Below are positions 1-9,433 of a DNA stretch of 64,000 nt, piece after piece. Position numbers and translations under genes: made by a program. The DNA lies in NCBI GenBank assembly GCA_937944105.1, contig CALDZP010000076.1, positions 1 through 64,000 of the forward strand, read 5' to 3'. Positions within the stretch are counted from its first letter, which is position 1. Each line of letters opens with the position of its first letter. This stretch comes from an uncultured Ignavibacteria bacterium. Its GTDB lineage: Bacteria > Bacteroidota > Ignavibacteria > Ch128b. The notes below the pieces were generated by a model. The model did no database searches, had not been told where the DNA came from, and was given only the letters and a program-made list of their open reading frames with translations.

Positions 1-379
1 CTCCAATCATTATTAAAATATTTTCAAGTAATTTAGTTACTCCAACTTTCGAAGAACTTTCTCCATAACATCCACATTCAATATCAAGACCTTTAATCAT
101 TGCGATTATAACAAGAATCGTAAATGAGAACATTAAAAATATATAAAAAATTAGATTCGCTTTTAATTTATACTTGAAAATCAGTCCAAATCCTATAAAA
201 AGTTCAAACCATGGAATTAAAAGAGCAGACAAGTTAATAATCCAATCTGGAAAAATCTGATAAGCATCAACAGAAAGAGCAAAAGCATAGGGGTCTTTTA
301 ATTTCTCAATTGAAGATAAAATAAAAATAAATGCAAGAATTAGACGAATTATATCAAGAAGAATTAATTTGATATTCAT
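1..379 (-). CDS. MauE/DoxX-like membrane protein (3' end outside window)
   Basis: The reading frame starts at the ATG at 379-377 and runs off the window start, giving 126 visible residues. It shows four hydrophobic stretches: an N-terminal helix followed by Ser-Ile-Glu-Lys, a second around Pro-Trp-Phe-Glu-Leu, then two more. A Cys-Gly-Cys-Tyr-Gly motif sits near residue 104. The helix pattern, the PWFEL-like motif and CGCYG are typical of the MauE/DoxX family, membrane proteins tied to disulfide or thiol redox chemistry. The start lies one base after the stop of the membrane-anchored rhodanese, so the two are surely co-transcribed. That supports a shared thiol or sulfur role (inference). The C-terminus is not visible, so a fused redox domain cannot be excluded. 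Confidence 0.75.
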   Translation of the reverse strand, partial: MNIKLILLDIIRLILAFIFILSSIEKLKDPYAFALSVDAYQIFPDWIINLSALLIPWFELFIGFGLIFKYKLKANLIFYIFLMFSFTILVIIAMIKGLDIECGCYGESSSKVGVTKLLENILIMIG

Positions 380-380
380 T

Positions 381-857
381 TCATTTCTCCATCGGTAAAT
401 TTCTTTTTAACCAACCTTCAATTCCTTCGTACATAATCCATAAATTCTTGAATCCAAAGGTTTGAAGTTTTTCGGCAAGTTGATGGCTTAAATTACAATG
501 AATACCTTCACAATAGATTATTATTAGCTTATTCTGAGGCAGTTCAAAAATTTTATCGATGTAGCTGTCAAAATTTTTCACAGGAATATTTATTGCACCT
601 GGAATATGTCCACTCTGAAAATTTTCTTCACTCCTTGCATCGATAACAATGGCTTCATTAAAATGATCTTGTGCTTCTTCAATTGTGACTTCTTGAAAAT
701 CGGATTTTAAATCATGGGAGGATTTATTTTTTGCATTCTCGATGAAATTAATATTTCCATACAAAATAAAATTGTAAACAATAGAAAAGATTAAAGTCAA
801 CAAAATAATTGAAACTAAATCTTTGATTAATTCAATGTTAAATTTATTTTCTTTCAT
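381..857 (-). CDS. Membrane-anchored rhodanese-like domain protein
   Basis: This 158-residue protein has one N-terminal membrane helix (about residues 13-33) and a single rhodanese domain (about 55-155). The family hallmark Val-Ile-Asp-Ala-Arg-Ser-x-x-x-Phe-x-x-Gly-His-Ile-Pro-Gly-Ala lies at residues 71-88. The expected catalytic cysteine is Cys116, in an active-site loop reading Cys-Glu-Gly-Ile-His-Cys. A second cysteine (121) stands where most rhodaneses have Arg or Ser, so the site could form a disulfide rather than act as a plain sulfurtransferase (inference). The domain should face the periplasm if the helix is a signal anchor. It overlaps nothing, and its stop is one base before the MauE-like start. 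There is no clear Shine-Dalgarno sequence before the ATG. Confidence 0.85.
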   Translation of the reverse strand: MKENKFNIELIKDLVSIILLTLIFSIVYNFILYGNINFIENAKNKSSHDLKSDFQEVTIEEAQDHFNEAIVIDARSEENFQSGHIPGAINIPVKNFDSYIDKIFELPQNKLIIIYCEGIHCNLSHQLAEKLQTFGFKNLWIMYEGIEGWLKRNLPMEK

Positions 858-863
858 GTTTTT

Positions 864-903
864 TTATTTAAAATAAAAAAAGCCACCATAAAATGTGGTG
901 GCT
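864..903 (-). terminator. Rho-independent terminator after ahcY
   Basis: An 8-bp perfect stem (881-888 pairing with 896-903) is followed on the minus strand by a run of T with few interruptions (880 down to about 861). It lies between the ahcY stop and the rhodanese start, so it should end the ahcY transcript and separate the two operons. Confidence 0.85.
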
Positions 904-933
904 AAATAAAGTTATATATAAATTATTATAAAA

Positions 934-2211
934 TTAAGTCCCTTCAGAATAATCAGAGATATATTTAATTTGTTCTTTAGTTAACTTATCAATTTTATAC
1001 CCAAGGGTTTTCAATTTAATCGAGGCAATGAATTGATCCTGTTCTTCAGAAATTTCATGAACAGAATTTTCTAAACGAACTCCTTTTTTATCAAGTTCAG
1101 CAAGTCTGATTTGTGACATAAATTGATTAGCAAAAGACATATCCATAACTTCAGATGGATGACCTTCTGCGGCAGCTAAATTAACCAGACGACCTTGAGC
1201 CAGAACATAAATTCTCTTTCCATTTTTCAATGTATACTCTTCGTTATTTTCTCGGATCAATCTCTTAGATTTTGTAAGTTTAGCAAGATCATTAAGATTT
1301 ATTTCACAATCATAATGACCAGTATTACAAACAATTGCACCATCTTTCATCTTTTCAAAATGTCTTTTTACAATCACATCTTTAACTCCTGTTGCAGTAA
1401 TAAAGATGTCACCAATTTTTGCTGCTTCATCCATTGGCATAACACGGAAACCTTCAAGAGCGGCTTTCAATGCTGCGGTTGGTTTAACTTCCGTAACAAT
1501 GACATTTGCACCCATACCAGCGGCGCGCTTTGCAACTCCACTTCCACAATGACCATAACCAGCAACAACAAAATTTTTACCAGCAAGAAGAACACTTGTA
1601 GCTCTTAATATTCCATCTATTGAAGATTGACCGGTGCCATAAACATTATCAAAATCCCATTTTGTTTCAGCATCGTTAACAGCAATGACAGGATATTTCA
1701 AGGCACCATCATTAGCCATCGCTCGCAATCTTTTTACACCAGTGGTAGTCTCCTCAGTTCCACCAATAACTTTTTCAGCAAGTTTTGGATATTTATTATG
1801 AATTGTAAAAATTAAATCTGCGCCATCATCAAGAGTTAAATTTGGTTGGAACTTTAAAGTTTGTTCAATGCACCAGTAAAATTCTTTAACATTCATTCCA
1901 TGCCATGCAAATATTGAGATTCCTTTTTTTGCTAAAGCAGCAGCGACATCATCTTGAGTTGAAAGTGGATTGCATCCACTCCAGCTAACTTCTGCTCCAG
2001 CAGCAACAAGAGTTTCAATCAATACAGCGGTTTCTTTTGTAACATGTAAGCAGCCGGCAATTTTATATCCTTTTAATGGTTTTGTTTTACTGTATTCTTT
2101 TCTTAATTCCATTAAAACAGGCATTCTCGATTCTGCCCATTCAATTTTTTTTCTACCTTCATCAGCTAATTTTAGGTCTCTTACTTTATAAACACCAGGT
2201 TTATAGTCCAT
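934..2211 (-). CDS. ahcY: Adenosylhomocysteinase (S-adenosylhomocysteine hydrolase)
   Basis: This cytosolic NAD-dependent enzyme splits S-adenosylhomocysteine into adenosine and homocysteine, removing the product of SAM-dependent methylation. The 425-residue protein shows the family landmarks: His55, Asp129 in Leu-Asp-Asp-Gly-Ala-Asp, Glu152, Lys184 and Asp188, and the NAD-binding Gly-Tyr-Gly-His-Cys-Gly-Ser-Gly at 218-225. The length and the C-terminus (ending Glu-Gly-Thr, without the eukaryotic-type Tyr-Arg-Tyr end) match the short form common in archaea and thermophilic bacteria. It is last in a run with metK and a nucleotidyltransferase, 29 bases behind metK, so SAM synthesis and SAH clearance are coupled. 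A terminator follows. Confidence 0.97.
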   Translation of the reverse strand: MDYKPGVYKVRDLKLADEGRKKIEWAESRMPVLMELRKEYSKTKPLKGYKIAGCLHVTKETAVLIETLVAAGAEVSWSGCNPLSTQDDVAAALAKKGISIFAWHGMNVKEFYWCIEQTLKFQPNLTLDDGADLIFTIHNKYPKLAEKVIGGTEETTTGVKRLRAMANDGALKYPVIAVNDAETKWDFDNVYGTGQSSIDGILRATSVLLAGKNFVVAGYGHCGSGVAKRAAGMGANVIVTEVKPTAALKAALEGFRVMPMDEAAKIGDIFITATGVKDVIVKRHFEKMKDGAIVCNTGHYDCEINLNDLAKLTKSKRLIRENNEEYTLKNGKRIYVLAQGRLVNLAAAEGHPSEVMDMSFANQFMSQIRLAELDKKGVRLENSVHEISEEQDQFIASIKLKTLGYKIDKLTKEQIKYISDYSEGT

Positions 2212-2240
2212 TTAATTTTTTCTCCAGTTTTATTCTACAT

Positions 2241-3386
2241 TTATTTAATTAAAGATTTAAACAAGTCAACTAAATCAAGTTTTTCCCATGTGAAACCATT
2301 TTCAATTCTACCAAAATGACCATAGGCAGCTGTGGCTTTATATTTTGGTTTCAATAGATCAAGACGGTTAATTATTCCACGAGGAGTTAGGTCAATTTCT
2401 TTTAATATAAAGTCAGCGAGTTGTTTATCAGGAATTAATCCAGTACCAAAAGTATTAACAAAAATTGAAACGGGTTGAGCAACACCAATTGCATATGCAA
2501 CCTGAACCAAACATTCTTTAGCAAGTCCAGAAGCAACAACATTTTTAGCGATGTGACGTGCGGCATAGGTTGCGCTTCGATCAACTTTAGTTGGATCTTT
2601 ACCGCTAAATGCACCTCCACCATGTGGAGCATAACCGCCATAAGTATCCACAATAATTTTTCTACCAGTTAAACCAGTATCACCATGTGGTCCACCGATC
2701 TCGAACTTTCCAGTGGGATTCACATAATAAATTGTTTTTTCATCAAGTAAATGTTCGGGGATTACTTTTTTAATGACATATTCAATTACATCTTCTCGGA
2801 TTTTATCTTGAGTTACATCCCCATCGTGCTGAGTGGAAACGACCACAGTATGAACTCTAACGGGTTTTTTGTTCTCATCGTACTCAATTGTTACTTGAGA
2901 TTTTGCGTCAGGTCTTAAGTAAGGCATTAATTGTTTTTCTTTCTTCCTGATTTCTGCAAGTCTTTTTACCAGTTTGTGAGCATACATGATAGGTGCTGGC
3001 ATAAACTCTTCTGTTTGATCGGTAGCATAACCAAACATCATCCCCTGATCACCAGCTCCTCCTTTATCAACTCCCATTGCAATATCAGGTGATTGAGAAT
3101 GAATTGAATTCAAAACAGAACAAGAATCAGCATCAAAGCGATAAACAGGACTCGTGTAACCAATTTCTCTGATTGTTTCTCTCACAATATCCTGAATATT
3201 TACCTGAGCTTTTGAAGTAATTTCACCACCAACAAGCACAAGCCCTGTGGTTACAAATGTTTCACAAGCAACTCTAGAATTTGGATCCTGTCTGAGATAT
3301 TCATCTAAAATTGCATCTGAAATTTGATCACAAATTTTATCTGGATGCCCTTCTGAAACTGATTCAGATGTAAAAAGCATGGACAT
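2241..3386 (-). CDS. metK: S-adenosylmethionine synthetase
   Basis: This enzyme makes SAM from methionine and ATP. The 381-residue protein carries the family signatures: Gly-His-Pro-Asp-Lys at residues 13-17 (catalytic His14), Gly-Ala-Gly-Asp-Gln-Gly at 110-115, and the glycine-rich P-loop-like Gly-Gly-Gly-Ala-Phe-Ser-Gly-Lys-Asp. Its length is normal for bacteria. A GGAG precedes the first ATG at good spacing; a second in-frame ATG follows two codons later. It sits 23 bases downstream of the nucleotidyltransferase and 29 upstream of ahcY, probably in one transcript. No SAM riboswitch was recognised in the leader of this run. Confidence 0.97.
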   Translation of the reverse strand: MSMLFTSESVSEGHPDKICDQISDAILDEYLRQDPNSRVACETFVTTGLVLVGGEITSKAQVNIQDIVRETIREIGYTSPVYRFDADSCSVLNSIHSQSPDIAMGVDKGGAGDQGMMFGYATDQTEEFMPAPIMYAHKLVKRLAEIRKKEKQLMPYLRPDAKSQVTIEYDENKKPVRVHTVVVSTQHDGDVTQDKIREDVIEYVIKKVIPEHLLDEKTIYYVNPTGKFEIGGPHGDTGLTGRKIIVDTYGGYAPHGGGAFSGKDPTKVDRSATYAARHIAKNVVASGLAKECLVQVAYAIGVAQPVSIFVNTFGTGLIPDKQLADFILKEIDLTPRGIINRLDLLKPKYKATAAYGHFGRIENGFTWEKLDLVDLFKSLIK

Positions 3387-3409
3387 TTTTAAGTTTCTCC
3401 ATTTAGTTA

Positions 3410-4393
3410 TTAATCAAATATTATTTCCGTTGAATCGCCAGTATTTAGTTTTTTAAACTGACCCTTAATAATAGTATTATTTCCGATAATTGAATCTTTC
3501 AAAATTTCATTTTCAACAATGGCATTAACACCAATAATACTGTTTACAACTATTGAATTTTTAATAATTGCACCATCATTAATAGTAGTATAAGGTCCAA
3601 TGATACTATTTTCGATTTTGCTATTTGGTGAAATATAAACAGGTTTAATTATAGTAACACCATCAATTTTTTCTTCATTATTCATTTTTTCAAGCAAATG
3701 ATGATTAGTTGAAAGTAGAGTTTCAGGTTTTCCACAATCAAACCATCCATCTACTAAGAAAGGTATAAATTTTTCACCTTTTTCAAGCATTAATTGCAAT
3801 GCATCTGTCAATTGATATTCATCTTTTGTGCGTATATTTTTTTGAATGATTTCATCAAGACATTGAGCAAGTAATTTTGAATTTTTTATGTAATATAATC
3901 CTACAATTGCAAGTTTACTTATAGGTATTTCAGGTTTTTCTACCAGTCTGGAGATAAAATTGTTTTCAACAATTGCAACACCAAATCTCCTTGGATCTTC
4001 CACTTCCTTGACACCAAGTGCAGAATATTCACTGGAAATCATTTTCATTAAATCGACATCAAAAACAGTATCACCAAGAATAATTAAAAGTTCATCATCT
4101 CCAAAAGTATCTTTGGCTAAATAAATTGCATGACCTAATCCATTCTGTTCCACTTGCTCAATATATTCCGCATCAAAATCATAATTTTTTTCTACATAAT
4201 TTTTTACCATTTCACCAAGATAACCTACAATAAAAGTTACCTTTGAAATACCTTCAAGTTTAATACGGTCAAGTATATGACCCAAAATAGGTTTGCCTGC
4301 GACATTAAGTAATACTTTTGGTAAAGTATAAGTATGAGGTCGCAGTCTGGTTCCTATACCGGCAACAGGAATAATTGCTCTTATGGTTTTCAT
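3410..4393 (-). CDS. Sugar-phosphate nucleotidyltransferase with hexapeptide C-terminus
   Basis: This 327-residue protein belongs to the nucleotidyltransferase family that makes NDP-sugars (glucose-1-phosphate thymidylyl- or uridylyl-, or mannose-1-phosphate guanylyltransferases). The N-terminal signature Ala-Gly-Ile-Gly-Thr-Arg-Leu-Arg-Pro is at 11-19 with the conserved Pro-Lys at 25-26. A Leu-Gly-Asp metal-binding motif follows near residue 106. The last 80 or so residues contain Ile-rich imperfect hexapeptide repeats expected to form a left-handed beta-helix, as in long-form RmlA-like enzymes. The substrate cannot be told from sequence. It is first in the run with metK and ahcY, an association whose meaning is unclear. 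There is no obvious Shine-Dalgarno sequence. Confidence 0.85.
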   Translation of the reverse strand: MKTIRAIIPVAGIGTRLRPHTYTLPKVLLNVAGKPILGHILDRIKLEGISKVTFIVGYLGEMVKNYVEKNYDFDAEYIEQVEQNGLGHAIYLAKDTFGDDELLIILGDTVFDVDLMKMISSEYSALGVKEVEDPRRFGVAIVENNFISRLVEKPEIPISKLAIVGLYYIKNSKLLAQCLDEIIQKNIRTKDEYQLTDALQLMLEKGEKFIPFLVDGWFDCGKPETLLSTNHHLLEKMNNEEKIDGVTIIKPVYISPNSKIENSIIGPYTTINDGAIIKNSIVVNSIIGVNAIVENEILKDSIIGNNTIIKGQFKKLNTGDSTEIIFD

Positions 4394-4735
4394 AAATTGA
4401 TTACAAACTTAAACAAAGTGTCTTTCAATATCAAAGGATTAATTTGTATTCTTTTTTTTGTCAACCAATTTTTTCTGATTACATAAATTTGAGAAATTTA
4501 ATTTTCATTTTTTAAACACTCACCCTATTAATGACTTAAAAACTTGCGATCAAAGAAGAAAAATTATATATAAAATTTAAAGTGTTGGTTTAATGTAAAG
4601 TTTTACTTACTAAAACTTAGATGATCATTATTTGATAAAGCCTTAAAATTATAGGCAAATTAAAATTAAGTAAAATTAAACTACAGATCTTTTAATGACT
4701 TGACTTTTGAAAAAAAATGAAGTTAGTTTTTAGAT
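4394..4735. other. AT-rich intergenic region
   Basis: These 342 bases separate two minus-strand genes. Nothing reads as a gene, riboswitch or tRNA. The part next to the nucleotidyltransferase holds a possible promoter (listed separately). The rest is AT-rich without clear repeats. Confidence 0.6.
4436..4464 (-). promoter_or_regulatory. Possible promoter for the nucleotidyltransferase-metK-ahcY run
   Basis: On the minus strand a perfect TTGACA (4464-4459) is followed after 17 bases by TAATCC (4441-4436), a weak -10 match, about 40 bases upstream of the start codon. The -35 match and spacing are good and the -10 is poor, so this is only a candidate. Confidence 0.35.
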
Positions 4736-5002
4736 TTATTTCTGAACTTCTTCTATTTTTTGCCTAATTAAATTAATAAGTTCATCACGTGATATTTTTT
4801 CAATTGTAAATTTATTTGTTTTTACAATAGTTTCGATATCATCACCCTCGCCCCTTAAATGACGATAGAGGTTAAAGCCCAATCTGTTTCTATCGTTTAT
4901 GATTGGAAGATAATCAGCCAGACTCTCAGCTATTTTATAAGCTTTTTTCTCAATACTATCTTCTGGAAAAGGTTTTACTGGTGCTGGTGGTAATGATGTC
5001 AT
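4736..5002 (-). CDS. Small hypothetical protein (88 aa)
   Basis: I do not recognise this protein. It has 88 residues, no signal peptide and no membrane segment. A proline-rich start is followed by a charged, probably helical body with Leu-Gly-Phe-Asn-Leu-Tyr-Arg-His-Leu-Arg-Gly-Glu-Gly-Asp-Asp in the middle and an Arg/Lys/Glu-rich C-terminus. The start has a good ribosome-binding site (AGAAAGGA) eight bases before the ATG, and codon use looks like its neighbours. It stands alone, divergent from the heptosyltransferase. It is probably a real cytosolic gene, with unknown function. Confidence 0.6.
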   Translation of the reverse strand: MTSLPPAPVKPFPEDSIEKKAYKIAESLADYLPIINDRNRLGFNLYRHLRGEGDDIETIVKTNKFTIEKISRDELINLIRQKIEEVQK

Positions 5003-5222
5003 ATTCTTATCCTTTCTACAATGCTTTTCAAATCACTCAAAATGTAATGCAATTTAAATAGAGAGAATTTCTAAACAAAGTTTGATATTTAAAAGTTATT
5101 TAATGGTTTTAATTAAATTAATTCTGTAATCTATCAAATTATTTTTTTAGTGCCTGAAATTATTGAAATCTAAATTAATCACTTATAAATCTTCTCGACA
5201 TTTTTCTTTAATTTAGTTTCAA

Positions 5223-6242
5223 ATGAGTCAGAAAATCGCAAAAAAGATATTAATCATTCGTTTAAGCTCGCTCGGTGATATATTACTAACTTTACCATTA
5301 CTCAAAATAGTTTACCAGATTGAGGAAGAAACTGTAATCGATTTTTTAACTAAAAAAGAATTTATTGATGCAGTAAAATTTAATCCATACATTAATGAAG
5401 TTATTTCATTTTCGTATGAAGAGAGAAAATTAGTAAAAGAAATAATCCGAAATAAAAAATATGATATAATAATTGACCTTCAAAATAATTTTAGAAGTCA
5501 CCAGCTTTATTCATTTAATTTTCATAGTAGAATTTTTCGATTCAAAAAACCAACTTTAAGGAAATTTTTATTGGTTAACTTTAAAATAAATCTCTTAAAA
5601 ACTAACCCATCAATAGCATACCATTACATTAAAACTTTTTATCCAAACATTAATGAGAATATCGAATTAGAACTTTACTTTCCAATTCCTGATGATATAA
5701 CGGAACGAGCCAGAAATCAACTAACTTATTTTAATACTTCGAGAAAACTTATTGGAATTTGTCCAGGAGCAAAACATCTTACAAAAAGATATCCATTGGA
5801 ATTAATGAAAGAATTAGTTCAAATTTTAATTGAAAGAGAATACTCAGTTGCAATTTTCGGTGGTAAAGAAGATCGAGAAATTTGTGAATTAATTAAAATT
5901 GACTCTCCATATGTAAAAAATTTTCAAAATGATAATGAACTTTTACTTACAGCGGCTTTAATGAAAAATTGTTCTGCTGTGATTTGTAACGATTCTGCTT
6001 ATTTGCATCTGGCATCATTATTAAAAATTCCTACAGTTGCAGTATTTGGTTCAACTGTTAAAGAGTTTGGTTTTTTTCCAATATTTAAAAAATCAATTAT
6101 AGTGGAAAATAATTCCTTAAGTTGTCGCCCTTGTTCACACATTGGAAGAAATAACTGTCCCAAAGGACACCTGAAATGTCTGATGGAAATTAGTCCGAAG
6201 CTAATTGCACAAAAAACAGAGGATTTATTAAAAGATGTTTAA
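5223..6242 (+). CDS. Glycosyltransferase family 9 (LPS heptosyltransferase)
   Basis: This 339-residue GT9 enzyme most likely adds L-glycero-D-manno-heptose from ADP-heptose to the LPS inner core at the cytosolic face of the inner membrane. The N-terminal Leu-Ser-Ser-Leu-Gly-Asp-Ile-Leu-Leu-Thr-Leu-Pro (about 13-25) is the family start. Later come Pro-Gly-Ala-Lys (donor site), Phe-Gly-Gly-Lys-Glu-Asp and Cys-Asn-Asp-Ser-Ala, and the C-terminal cysteine motif Cys-Arg-Pro-Cys ... Asn-Cys-Pro ... Cys-Leu typical of heptosyltransferases. It overlaps kdtA by 8 bases. The ADP-heptose supply genes rfaE1 and rfaE2 are elsewhere in this window (45.4-46.9 kb), which supports heptose as donor. WaaF and WaaC types cannot be told apart here. 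Confidence 0.88.
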   Translation: MSQKIAKKILIIRLSSLGDILLTLPLLKIVYQIEEETVIDFLTKKEFIDAVKFNPYINEVISFSYEERKLVKEIIRNKKYDIIIDLQNNFRSHQLYSFNFHSRIFRFKKPTLRKFLLVNFKINLLKTNPSIAYHYIKTFYPNINENIELELYFPIPDDITERARNQLTYFNTSRKLIGICPGAKHLTKRYPLELMKELVQILIEREYSVAIFGGKEDREICELIKIDSPYVKNFQNDNELLLTAALMKNCSAVICNDSAYLHLASLLKIPTVAVFGSTVKEFGFFPIFKKSIIVENNSLSCRPCSHIGRNNCPKGHLKCLMEISPKLIAQKTEDLLKDV

Positions 6243-7521
6243 TTTTTGGCAATTGATTTACAATTATCTCATAATTCCTTTTTTCTATGTTTTAATTAAT
6301 TTAGTTGCCATTTTTAATCAAAAAATTCGAATTGCATTAAAAGATCGAAAAACACTTTTTAAGAATTTAGTTCTATCTCTTGAAAAAATCGAGAATGGAA
6401 AACCTATCGTTTGGTTTCACTCATCTTCAGTTGGTGAATTTGAACAGGCAAAACCAATAATAGAAAAATTAAATTCCAATAACACTTACACCATACTTGC
6501 TTCTTTTTTATCTCCAAGTGGTTATAATGTTGCTAAAAGATATGACAGAGCAAATATAGTAACTTACTATCCCTTCGACTCAAAAAAAAATGTTAGGAGA
6601 TTTATCGATTTAGTTAAACCTTCAATATTAATTTTTATGAGATATGATATCTGGCCAAACTCTGTTTTTGAACTTTCAAAAAGAAATATACCCGTTCTTC
6701 TGGTTGACGCAACATTGAAAAAACATTCACCGAGAAAACTTCCTTTAGTAAGAAATTTTCACACCTACTTATTTAATCATTTTAATTTTATAGTCACAAT
6801 ATCCGAAGAAGATAAAAAAGGATTCCTAGAGCTAGGTGTTAAGAAAGAAATTGTTATCACAGCAGGTGATACAAGATTTGATCGAGTATATCAAAAAAGT
6901 CAGTCTGCTCTTAAACAAAAAATCTTAAATGAAAATATTTTAAAAGGTAAAAAAGTTTTTGTAGCAGGAAGTACATGGCCAGAAGATGAAGAGATTCTTT
7001 TTTCAGTTCTAAAAAAAATTTATAATTATGAAAAAAATTTATTGACCATTATTGTTCCTCACGAACCATCGATTCAATCAATAGAACAAATTGAATTTGA
7101 GTTGAACAAAAATTTATCAATAATTAGATTTTCTCTACTTAATCAATACAACGGAGAAAAAATAATTTTAGTTGATTCAGTCGGAATTTTGTTAACTTTA
7201 TATGCCTATGCAGATGTTGCTTTTGTTGGTGGTGGATTTAGATCTAATATTCATAATATATTGGAACCAGCCGTTTATGGTATCCCTGTTTTATTTGGAC
7301 CAAAATTCTCTAACAGTCAGGAAGCGTTCAAATTAATTGAGAATGAAGGTGGATTCAGCGTTAAGGACAAAAACGAATTATATAGAATACTTAGAAAACT
7401 TTTAGCAGATGAAAATTATAGAAAACAAATTGGTAATAATGCCAGAAAATTTGTTGAATCGAACACAGGAGCAACAGAAAAAATAATTTCGATTTTAAAA
7501 AACTTTTTAGTTGAAAAATGA
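6235..7521 (+). CDS. waaA: 3-deoxy-D-manno-octulosonic acid (Kdo) transferase
   Basis: This GT30 enzyme (KdtA/WaaA) transfers Kdo from CMP-Kdo to the lipid A precursor at the inner membrane. The 428-residue length is normal. An N-terminal hydrophobic segment (about 8-27) acts as membrane anchor. The family motif Trp-Phe-His-Ser-Ser-Ser-Val-Gly-Glu (60-68) carries the catalytic Glu68. Further motifs include Ala-Gly-Ser-Thr-Trp-Pro-Glu-Asp-Glu and, near the C-terminus, Gly-Gly-Gly-Phe ... Asn-Ile-Leu-Glu-Pro-Ala. It overlaps the heptosyltransferase by 8 bases, so the two are translationally coupled. Together they show that the organism makes LPS with Kdo and probably heptose. Confidence 0.95.
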   Translation: MFNFWQLIYNYLIIPFFYVLINLVAIFNQKIRIALKDRKTLFKNLVLSLEKIENGKPIVWFHSSSVGEFEQAKPIIEKLNSNNTYTILASFLSPSGYNVAKRYDRANIVTYYPFDSKKNVRRFIDLVKPSILIFMRYDIWPNSVFELSKRNIPVLLVDATLKKHSPRKLPLVRNFHTYLFNHFNFIVTISEEDKKGFLELGVKKEIVITAGDTRFDRVYQKSQSALKQKILNENILKGKKVFVAGSTWPEDEEILFSVLKKIYNYEKNLLTIIVPHEPSIQSIEQIEFELNKNLSIIRFSLLNQYNGEKIILVDSVGILLTLYAYADVAFVGGGFRSNIHNILEPAVYGIPVLFGPKFSNSQEAFKLIENEGGFSVKDKNELYRILRKLLADENYRKQIGNNARKFVESNTGATEKIISILKNFLVEK

Positions 7522-7560
7522 AAGATCTTTTAAAAAATCTCACAAAGGAGGTAAATAATT

Positions 7561-9315
7561 ATGAAATCAATTATTGTTGTATTAAAGTTTTTTATTTTCT
7601 TAAGTTTAGTCTTAGCATTCAATTCGTGTGGGAAAAATATGCCAGATAAAATTTTTATTAACGGAAAAATTTATTCACTCGATGATAAAAATTCCATCTA
7701 TGAAGCTGTGGCAGTAAAAGATGGATTAATATTTGATTTGGGAACAAATGAGAAAATTTTAAAGAAATATTCAGATGCAGAGAAAATTGACCTTAATGGG
7801 GCAGTTGTTTTTCCAGGGTTCATTGATTCTCACGGCCACATTATTGGCTATGGCGATAATCTTCTTCAAATTGATTTAGTAGGAACAGAGTCACAAAAAG
7901 AAATTGCTGAACTTGTGAGAAAAAAAGCTCAAGAATTGAAAGAAGGTGAGTGGATCCTTGGAGTTGGCTGGGATCAAAATGACTGGGAAGATAAATCATG
8001 GCCCGATCATAAAATTCTTGACGAAGCTGCTCCAGATAATCCCGTTGCACTAACAAGAATTGATGGACATGCACTATGGGTGAATAAAAAAGCCCTTGAA
8101 CTTGCGGGAATTACAAAAAATACCCCCAATCCAGCAGGTGGTGAAATAAAAAAAGACAAAAATGGTAACCCAACAGGTCTTTTAATAGATAATGCAATGA
8201 ATTTAGTTTATAAAGTAATTCCACCACCAGATGAAGAAGATTTAATAAAAACAGTTTTAGTTTCAACCGAAAACCTCGTTAAATATGGAATCACATCTGT
8301 CCATGATATGGGCGTAAGTGAAAGAACTATTGAGATTTACAAAAAGTTAGCCGATGAAGGTAGATTGCCTCTGCGTATTCACGCATATATTGATGGTGCA
8401 GGTGAAACATGGAATAAATATTTAAAAGAAGGAAAACTTACTGGCTATGCAAACAATTTTGTAAATGTCGATGGCATAAAACTTTTTGTCGATGGTGCAA
8501 TGGGTTCTCGTGGAGCTTTAATGACTGAACCATATCAAGATGATCCTGGAAATTTAGGTTTACTACTTCTTAGTGAAAATGAAATTTACAAAATTGCAAG
8601 AGATGCTTTAAGTAAAGGATTACAGGTTGCCACACACGCAATTGGTGATTCAGGAAATTATCTTGTCTTAAATGCTTATGAAAGGGCATTTAATGAATTA
8701 AAAACAGAAAACCATCGATTTAGAATCGAACATGTTCAGGTAATCAAACCAGAAGATGCAAAAAGACTTGCCAAACTTGGAGTTGTTCCAAGTATGCAAC
8801 CAGTTCATGCAACATCCGATATGCCATGGGCAGAAGCTCGTTTAGGACCAGTAAGAGTTAAATGGTCATATGCTTTAAGAATGGTTTTAAATGAAAGTAA
8901 AATGATAGCTGGTGGTTCCGATTTTCCTGTTGAAAATCCAAGTGTCTTAGAAGGAATCTATGCAGCTGTTACCAGACAGGATAAAAATGGTCGTCCAAAA
9001 AATGCTGATGATGTCTTGCAATTAATAAAGGAGAAGAAATGGGTTCTTTCAAAAGAAGGTATTAAAGATCCAAAAAATTTTGAAGGTGGCTGGTATCCAG
9101 ACCAAAAATTAACAATTGATGAAGCCATTAAATGTTTCACTAAATGGGCTGCATATTCAGTTTTTGAAGAAAATAAAAAAGGCACAATTGAAATTGGCAA
9201 ATGGGCGGATTTTACAATTCTTGATAAAGATTTATATAACATTAACCCAGAGGAAATATTAAAAACTAATGTTATTATGACAATAGTGAATGGAAAAATT
9301 GTTTATAAGAAATAA
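7561..9315 (+). CDS. YtcJ-like amidohydrolase lipoprotein
   Basis: This 584-residue protein is an amidohydrolase of the YtcJ/amidohydrolase-3 type, metal-dependent hydrolases of unknown substrate. It begins with a lipoprotein signal (hydrophobic stretch 4-20, lipobox ending at Cys23). An Asn-Gly-Lys-Ile-Tyr-Ser beta-domain start follows, then the metal-binding Gly-Phe-Ile-Asp-Ser-His-Gly-His (His91, His93), His-Ala-Ile-Gly-Asp, Arg-Ile-Glu-His-Val-Gln and Gly-Ser-Asp-Phe-Pro-Val-Glu. It ends with the usual Val-Asn-Gly-Lys-Ile-Val. It lies 39 bases after waaA and has its own very strong ribosome-binding site (AAAGGAGGT). It should sit in the envelope facing the periplasm. An exocyclic amide or carbamate is a reasonable guess at substrate type. 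Confidence 0.9.
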   Translation: MKSIIVVLKFFIFLSLVLAFNSCGKNMPDKIFINGKIYSLDDKNSIYEAVAVKDGLIFDLGTNEKILKKYSDAEKIDLNGAVVFPGFIDSHGHIIGYGDNLLQIDLVGTESQKEIAELVRKKAQELKEGEWILGVGWDQNDWEDKSWPDHKILDEAAPDNPVALTRIDGHALWVNKKALELAGITKNTPNPAGGEIKKDKNGNPTGLLIDNAMNLVYKVIPPPDEEDLIKTVLVSTENLVKYGITSVHDMGVSERTIEIYKKLADEGRLPLRIHAYIDGAGETWNKYLKEGKLTGYANNFVNVDGIKLFVDGAMGSRGALMTEPYQDDPGNLGLLLLSENEIYKIARDALSKGLQVATHAIGDSGNYLVLNAYERAFNELKTENHRFRIEHVQVIKPEDAKRLAKLGVVPSMQPVHATSDMPWAEARLGPVRVKWSYALRMVLNESKMIAGGSDFPVENPSVLEGIYAAVTRQDKNGRPKNADDVLQLIKEKKWVLSKEGIKDPKNFEGGWYPDQKLTIDEAIKCFTKWAAYSVFEENKKGTIEIGKWADFTILDKDLYNINPEEILKTNVIMTIVNGKIVYKK

Positions 9316-9433
9316 ACTTATTTACTTACTTAATTATTAAAAAAACAACTAAATAAATTTTTTATAAATGAATTTCTCTAAAACCACTCATTGTTATGAG
9401 CTGTACAAAAAATTACTATTTCGTTAATCTTTG

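Noticed and set aside
1195-1608. 137-residue frame antisense to ahcY
   Set aside because: Shadow of a highly conserved gene on the other strand; Asn/Phe/Ser-rich composition typical of such shadows.
4394-4735. SAM riboswitch ahead of the metK run
   Set aside because: No conserved SAM-I, SAM-II or SAM-IV type elements or matching stems could be seen in the leader.
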